Shown here one piece after another: positions 6,757 to 9,148 of a stretch of DNA of 9,148 bases. Position numbers and translations under genes: made by a program. Position 1 is the stretch's first letter, and each line of letters starts with the position of its first letter. The DNA comes from Chloroflexota bacterium (lineage in GTDB: Bacteria; Chloroflexota; UBA5177; JANWHV01), in NCBI GenBank assembly GCA_025924845.1, contig JAICHN010000200.1:1-9148 (forward strand), written 5' to 3'. Under the pieces are notes generated by a model, which saw nothing but the letters and a program-made list of their open reading frames with translations, ran no database searches and was not told the DNA's origin.

Positions 6757-8088
6757 CTATGGCAGAGCGAACCGGCGCGCCGAAGAGCCGAACGCAACCA
6801 TGCACAGCACAATGCAGAGCGCGGTCAGGCCATAACCATCTATACCGCTCGCTAAGCGTCCCACGAGGTTGGCCTTCGCGCCCCAACTGATCTTTTCGGC
6901 GAGGGGGAGCGCGAGCATCAAGAAGGCAAAAAAGCCGACTATGTGGCGCGGGCGGCGCGGTTGCTGAGCAATGCCGACCAGCAAGATGCCGATGCCCGGC
7001 AGCAGCCACGTCAAGTGCATGTTTTCGGTGAACGGCGCGCCCAGCATCAGCACGCTCAGCACCGCATAGAATTGGAGGACGCCGGTCCTCCGGTCATGGG
7101 GCTCGGGCTGCCTTAGCAAACGCCAGGTCAGGAGGGCGGCAATCAGCGGGAAAATGCCCTCGCAGGCGAGCAGAAGGAGAGCAGCCAGGCCAGACGGCTC
7201 GCGATCGAGGGCCGGTGCGAGCAGCCGGCTGAGCTGGCCGTGGAGGGACTGGTTGAGCGGCAGGACGCCAAACGCGTTAGCCCACCCTGCCACCACTTCG
7301 CGATATTCCCAGACCATGGCCGGTCCTACCGTAACGATAGACAGACAAATTCCGGCGGCGGCAGTCCCGATGAAGGCACGGACCAGCGGCCAGGCCCGGC
7401 GCAGAATGAAATAGAGCAGAATGATCCCTACGGTGGGCTTGATCAGCGCAATCGTCCCCAGAATGATGCCCGCGGAAGTCAGGCGGCCACGGCGGTAGAG
7501 TAAGTATGACGACAGGCACAGCACCGTGATCGTCAGGTCAATCTGCCCGTTGCCAAGACCCATGTCGAGCGGGAAGAAGCCGTAGATCAAGCTCAGGCAG
7601 ACCAGTTCTTGGAAGGCACGCGCCCTTGACAAGCGAATCACCGCTACAAAAAGTATGGCCAGCATCGTGACATTGAGCGCATCCCACACGGCAAAGGCAA
7701 GACGCAAGGGCAGGGCGGTGAGCGGCAAGGTGAGGAGAGCGAGTGGAGGGGGATAGACATAGGGGGTGGTGGACATTTTGAGGATCTGGCGCAGATTCGT
7801 GCGATCGAGGAATTGGAGGGCGGGGGCGTAGATGTCGTGCCCATGGTTGGCGGCGCGCGCGGCGCGGAGGACGGCGCGAAGGTCGGCGCCGGTGCCGGGC
7901 ACCGCGCCGTGCAGGACTTGCAGAACGAAAAACGTAAATATCGCGACGAGTGTGGCGACAAGCACGGCGTAGCGTTGCGCGGCCGGGGCGATGTCGAGGG
8001 CGCGCGGGAGAAAGGCCGGCCGTTCACTGAGGATCGGCAGCAGGGCGGCGCTGCCCTCACGGGCCTCGACCCGGCTAAATGTTCGCAA
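6757..8088 (-). CDS. GT87-family (DUF2029) polyprenol-phosphate-sugar-dependent glycosyltransferase
   Basis: A 443-residue polytopic membrane protein of the GT-C fold. GT87 enzymes such as PimE transfer mannose from polyprenyl-phosphate-mannose to lipid or glycan acceptors on the outer face of the cytoplasmic membrane. After a 38-residue tail, the first helix is at about 40-60. It is followed by a loop with Asp69 (GADLRAVLRAAR), the likely catalytic acid by position, and HDIYAP (84-89). Family-type motifs are VYPPPLALL (111-119), GNGQIDL (179-185), IALIKPT (213-219), NQSLHGQLSRLL (279-290) and FTENMHLTWLLPG (353-365). Roughly ten hydrophobic segments are visible. The start is TTG at 8088, because an in-frame TGA lies just upstream and the next internal start would fall within the first helix; AAGGA is about 10 bases upstream. 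The donor and acceptor are unknown. It is probably cotranscribed with the UspA-like gene. Confidence 0.87.
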   Translation of the reverse strand: MRTFSRVEAREGSAALLPILSERPAFLPRALDIAPAAQRYAVLVATLVAIFTFFVLQVLHGAVPGTGADLRAVLRAARAANHGHDIYAPALQFLDRTNLRQILKMSTTPYVYPPPLALLTLPLTALPLRLAFAVWDALNVTMLAILFVAVIRLSRARAFQELVCLSLIYGFFPLDMGLGNGQIDLTITVLCLSSYLLYRRGRLTSAGIILGTIALIKPTVGIILLYFILRRAWPLVRAFIGTAAAGICLSIVTVGPAMVWEYREVVAGWANAFGVLPLNQSLHGQLSRLLAPALDREPSGLAALLLLACEGIFPLIAALLTWRLLRQPEPHDRRTGVLQFYAVLSVLMLGAPFTENMHLTWLLPGIGILLVGIAQQPRRPRHIVGFFAFLMLALPLAEKISWGAKANLVGRLASGIDGYGLTALCIVLCMVAFGSSARRFALP

Positions 8089-8123
8089 CCTCGGTCATCC
8101 TTATAGTGTGTGGAAAGTAGGAG

Positions 8124-8138
8124 CCGGCCAAACGGCCG
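8124..8138. repeat. Short inverted repeat upstream of the GT87 gene
   Basis: CCGGCC-AAA-GGCCG type hairpin arms lie between the tRNA-Leu terminator and the GT87 start. No T-run follows on either strand, so it is not a convincing terminator. Possible regulatory site or chance. Confidence 0.2.
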
Positions 8139-8156
8139 TAGCGAGTTGAGGACATG

Positions 8157-8193
8157 AAAAAGCGGGCAACCCGTCATAACGCCGTGTGCCCGC
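8157..8193 (-). terminator. Intrinsic terminator of tRNA-Leu
   Basis: On the minus strand GCGGGCA (8193-8187) pairs perfectly with TGCCCGC (8168-8162) across an 18-base loop and is followed at once by TTTTT (8161-8157). It lies 6 bases after the tRNA CCA end, so it would end the tRNA transcript before the GT87 gene. Confidence 0.75.
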
Positions 8194-8199
8194 AGTCAA

Positions 8200-8287
8200 T
8201 GGTGCCGAGGAGGGGACTCGAACCCCTATGAGCGTAATGCTCGCTAGCCCCTCAAGCTAGTGCGTCTGCCAGTTCCGCCACCTCGGC
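8200..8287 (-). tRNA. tRNA-Leu, anticodon GAG
   Basis: A complete class II tRNA. Acceptor arm GCCGAGG (8287-8281) pairs with CCTCGGC (8210-8204), discriminator A, and CCA is encoded (8202-8200). The anticodon stem CTAGC/GCTAG holds loop TTGAGGG with anticodon GAG (complement at 8251-8253), reading CUC/CUU leucine codons. A long variable arm (CGAGC..GCTC) and T arm AGGGG-TTCGAGT-CCCCT are typical of leucine tRNAs. A near-consensus promoter and an intrinsic terminator flank it, so it is its own transcription unit. Confidence 0.97.
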
Positions 8288-8298
8288 ATGCCCCTCGC

Positions 8299-8327
8299 AG
8301 TATATGGTCTGCCGCACACCGTGTCAA
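8299..8327 (-). promoter_or_regulatory. Promoter of tRNA-Leu
   Basis: Minus strand: TTGACA (8322-8327), a 17-base spacer and TATACT (8299-8304), i.e. a perfect -35 and 5/6 -10. The start would be near 8292, about 5 bases before the mature tRNA 5' end at 8287. This is the strongest promoter in the window. Confidence 0.85.
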
Positions 8328-8356
8328 ACCATATTCAACATAACATAATGATGCGG

Positions 8357-8385
8357 TTGACAGGTGCATGGCTACGAAGTAGACT
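8357..8385 (+). promoter_or_regulatory. Promoter of the nusA leader RNA
   Basis: Plus strand: TTGACA (8357-8362), a 17-base spacer and TAGACT (8380-8385), i.e. a perfect -35 and 4/6 -10. The predicted start is near 8391-8392. It diverges from the tRNA-Leu promoter, with 29 bases between the two -35 boxes. Confidence 0.7.
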
Positions 8386-8390
8386 TTCCT

Positions 8391-8602
8391 AGGAGCATGA
8401 CCAGGGCCGCTCTATGGGCGGTCGCGGGAAGGCGCATTGGTTCCTGGGGACCAGATGCGTCGTTTGTCATGCTGTTGGGTTCACTTGAGGCTTTGAATAG
8501 GGAAAGTATCCGATGTAGGTTGGCGACCCTTATGGGGCGGCCTGTGCGGGCATTTTCGATGTTATGGTAGTCGATGAGAAGTGGGCTTGTGGCCCACTTT
8601 TT
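8391..8602 (+). ncRNA. Candidate structured leader / small RNA upstream of nusA
   Basis: This stretch, bounded by a promoter and an intrinsic terminator, has no convincing protein gene and folds well by eye. P1: AGCATGAC (8394-8401) with GTCATGCT (8466-8473), 8 bp perfect. Inside P1, P2: GGCCGCTC (8405-8412) with GGGCGGTC (8416-8423), including two G-U pairs. P3: GGCGCAT (8431-8437) with ATGCGTC (8455-8461), then TGGTTC with GGACCA, with one bulged G. Together these make a three-way junction with linkers CAG, GCGGGAA and GTTT. The following 8474-8578 is less clear; GGGTT (8477-8481) can pair with GACCC (8525-8529). The fold matches no riboswitch, T-box, SRP or 6S pattern I know. It could be a nusA leader with attenuation or an independent small RNA of about 210 bases. 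No fold was computed. Confidence 0.45.
8579..8602 (+). terminator. Intrinsic terminator upstream of nusA
   Basis: AAGTGGGC (8579-8586) pairs perfectly with GCCCACTT (8592-8599) over a 5-base loop, followed by a run of five T (8598-8602). It faces nusA and lies 67 bases before its ATG. No good promoter is visible between the terminator and nusA, so nusA mRNA probably comes from read-through. Confidence 0.75.
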
Positions 8603-8669
8603 GTCATCTGCGTGCCAAAATGCGGGCCGGGATGCGTCCAACTCCAGCGATACGGGAACGGGAGATGCC

Positions 8670-9148
8670 ATGAAAAACGACTTCCTCACGGCGATCCTAC
8701 AAATCACGGAGGAGAAGCATCTACCCAAGGACATTGTCATCCACGCCATCGAGTCGGCGCTCACGGCAACCTACAAGCGAAACCTTGGCCAGGTGCCGGA
8801 AGTGCATGTACGACTCAACGAACACACCGGGGAGTTCCGCATTTTCGCGGAAAAGCGCGTGGTGATCGATGTCGAAGATCCACGGGTAGAGATCTCCTTG
8901 AAGGACGCTCAGGAGTTTCCCGAACCGGTCGGACTGGGTGAGGTGATTGAAGTAGAGATCGAGAAGCCGAGCGATTTCGGACGGATCGCGGCACAGACCG
9001 CGCGACAGGTCATCGTGCAGCGAATCAGCGAGGCCGAGCGCGATACCCTCTATGCGGAATTGGTCGGCCGTGAAAACGATCTGCATCCGGGGGTGGTGCA
9101 GCGAATCGAGGCCGGAAAAGGGGTCATACTCGATCTGGGCAAGATCGA
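8670..9148 (+). CDS. nusA: Transcription termination/antitermination factor NusA (N-terminal part, cut by window)
   Basis: NusA binds RNA polymerase and nascent RNA, promotes pausing and intrinsic termination, and takes part in antitermination. I translated about 159 residues from the ATG at 8670; the frame is open to the window end, so only the N-terminal domain and the start of the S1 domain are present. The N-terminus MKNDFLTAILQITEEKHLPK, the helix region AIESALTATYKRN (27-39), DFGRIAAQTARQVIVQRI (102-119) and the S1 entry HPGVVQRIEAGKGVILDLGKI (starting near 140) are typical of NusA. GGAG (8661-8664) lies 5 bases before the ATG. Unlike many bacteria, rimP is not directly upstream; instead there is a leader with a terminator. 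An upstream ATG at 8665 meets a stop after one codon. Confidence 0.95.
   Translation, partial: MKNDFLTAILQITEEKHLPKDIVIHAIESALTATYKRNLGQVPEVHVRLNEHTGEFRIFAEKRVVIDVEDPRVEISLKDAQEFPEPVGLGEVIEVEIEKPSDFGRIAAQTARQVIVQRISEAERDTLYAELVGRENDLHPGVVQRIEAGKGVILDLGKI

Noticed and set aside
6662..7009. Upstream extension of the UspA-like frame.
   Set aside because: It overlaps the glycosyltransferase gene in another frame and shows no domain; the AAAGGAGG before 6661 fixes the real start.
8364..8570. Plus-strand open frame of up to 68 codons across the nusA leader; an internal ATG at 8397 would give about 57 residues.
   Set aside because: Its first start lies inside the promoter, and the ATG at 8397 has AGGAG only one base away. 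The product has no recognisable motif, and the same bases form the P1 stem. A near-leaderless small protein cannot be fully excluded.
8391..8602. 6S RNA or T-box identity for the nusA leader RNA.
   Set aside because: 6S RNA pairs its two ends around a central bubble, whereas here the 5' end pairs at 8466-8473. The T-box antiterminator motif (TGGNACCGCG) is absent.
8372..8764. Minus-strand open frame opposite the nusA leader and nusA start.
   Set aside because: It runs antisense through the promoter, terminator and nusA N-terminus and has no family motif; it is a shadow.

Overview
The window looks like chromosomal DNA of a GC-rich bacterium. Chloroflexota (Thermomicrobia/Sphaerobacter-like) is my best guess. 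It rests on overall gene style, a CUT2 sugar importer beside a LacI-type-sensor/GGDEF protein, a GT87 glycosyltransferase and the form of the NusA N-terminus. It is an inference, not a proven placement. I see no insertion sequence, phage gene, integrase or CRISPR array.

Layout. Positions 1-3060 (minus strand) hold a CUT2 (ribose/galactofuranose-type) ABC importer read right to left: a two-domain ATPase, a permease and a second permease cut by the window edge. Both junctions are ATGA overlaps. The ATPase carries a frameshift near 2811. A good promoter with an overlapping dyad lies just upstream (3135-3175). No substrate-binding protein is visible; it may lie beyond position 1. Positions 3210-5647 (minus) hold a cytoplasmic LacI-type sugar sensor fused to a GAF-like region and an intact GGDEF domain, followed 14 bases later by a small acidic coiled-coil protein. 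Positions 5648-5929 are a divergent intergenic region with an 18-bp perfect G/C palindrome. At 5930-6142 (plus) is a 70-residue protein with CxxC pairs.

Positions 6164-8088 (minus) hold a UspA-like protein and, upstream of it, a polytopic GT87 glycosyltransferase. At 8200-8287 (minus) is tRNA-Leu(GAG) with encoded CCA, a consensus promoter and an intrinsic terminator. Diverging from it, a second promoter (8357-8385) drives rightward transcription through about 210 bases of apparently structured RNA to an intrinsic terminator. nusA starts 68 bases after that terminator and runs off the window.

How it fits together. The sensor-GGDEF protein probably links sugar availability to c-di-GMP next to a sugar importer. 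The nusA leader (promoter, folded RNA, terminator, no clear second promoter) fits control of nusA by attenuation, possibly autoregulation, since NusA itself stimulates intrinsic termination. This leader is the most interesting unexplained element here.
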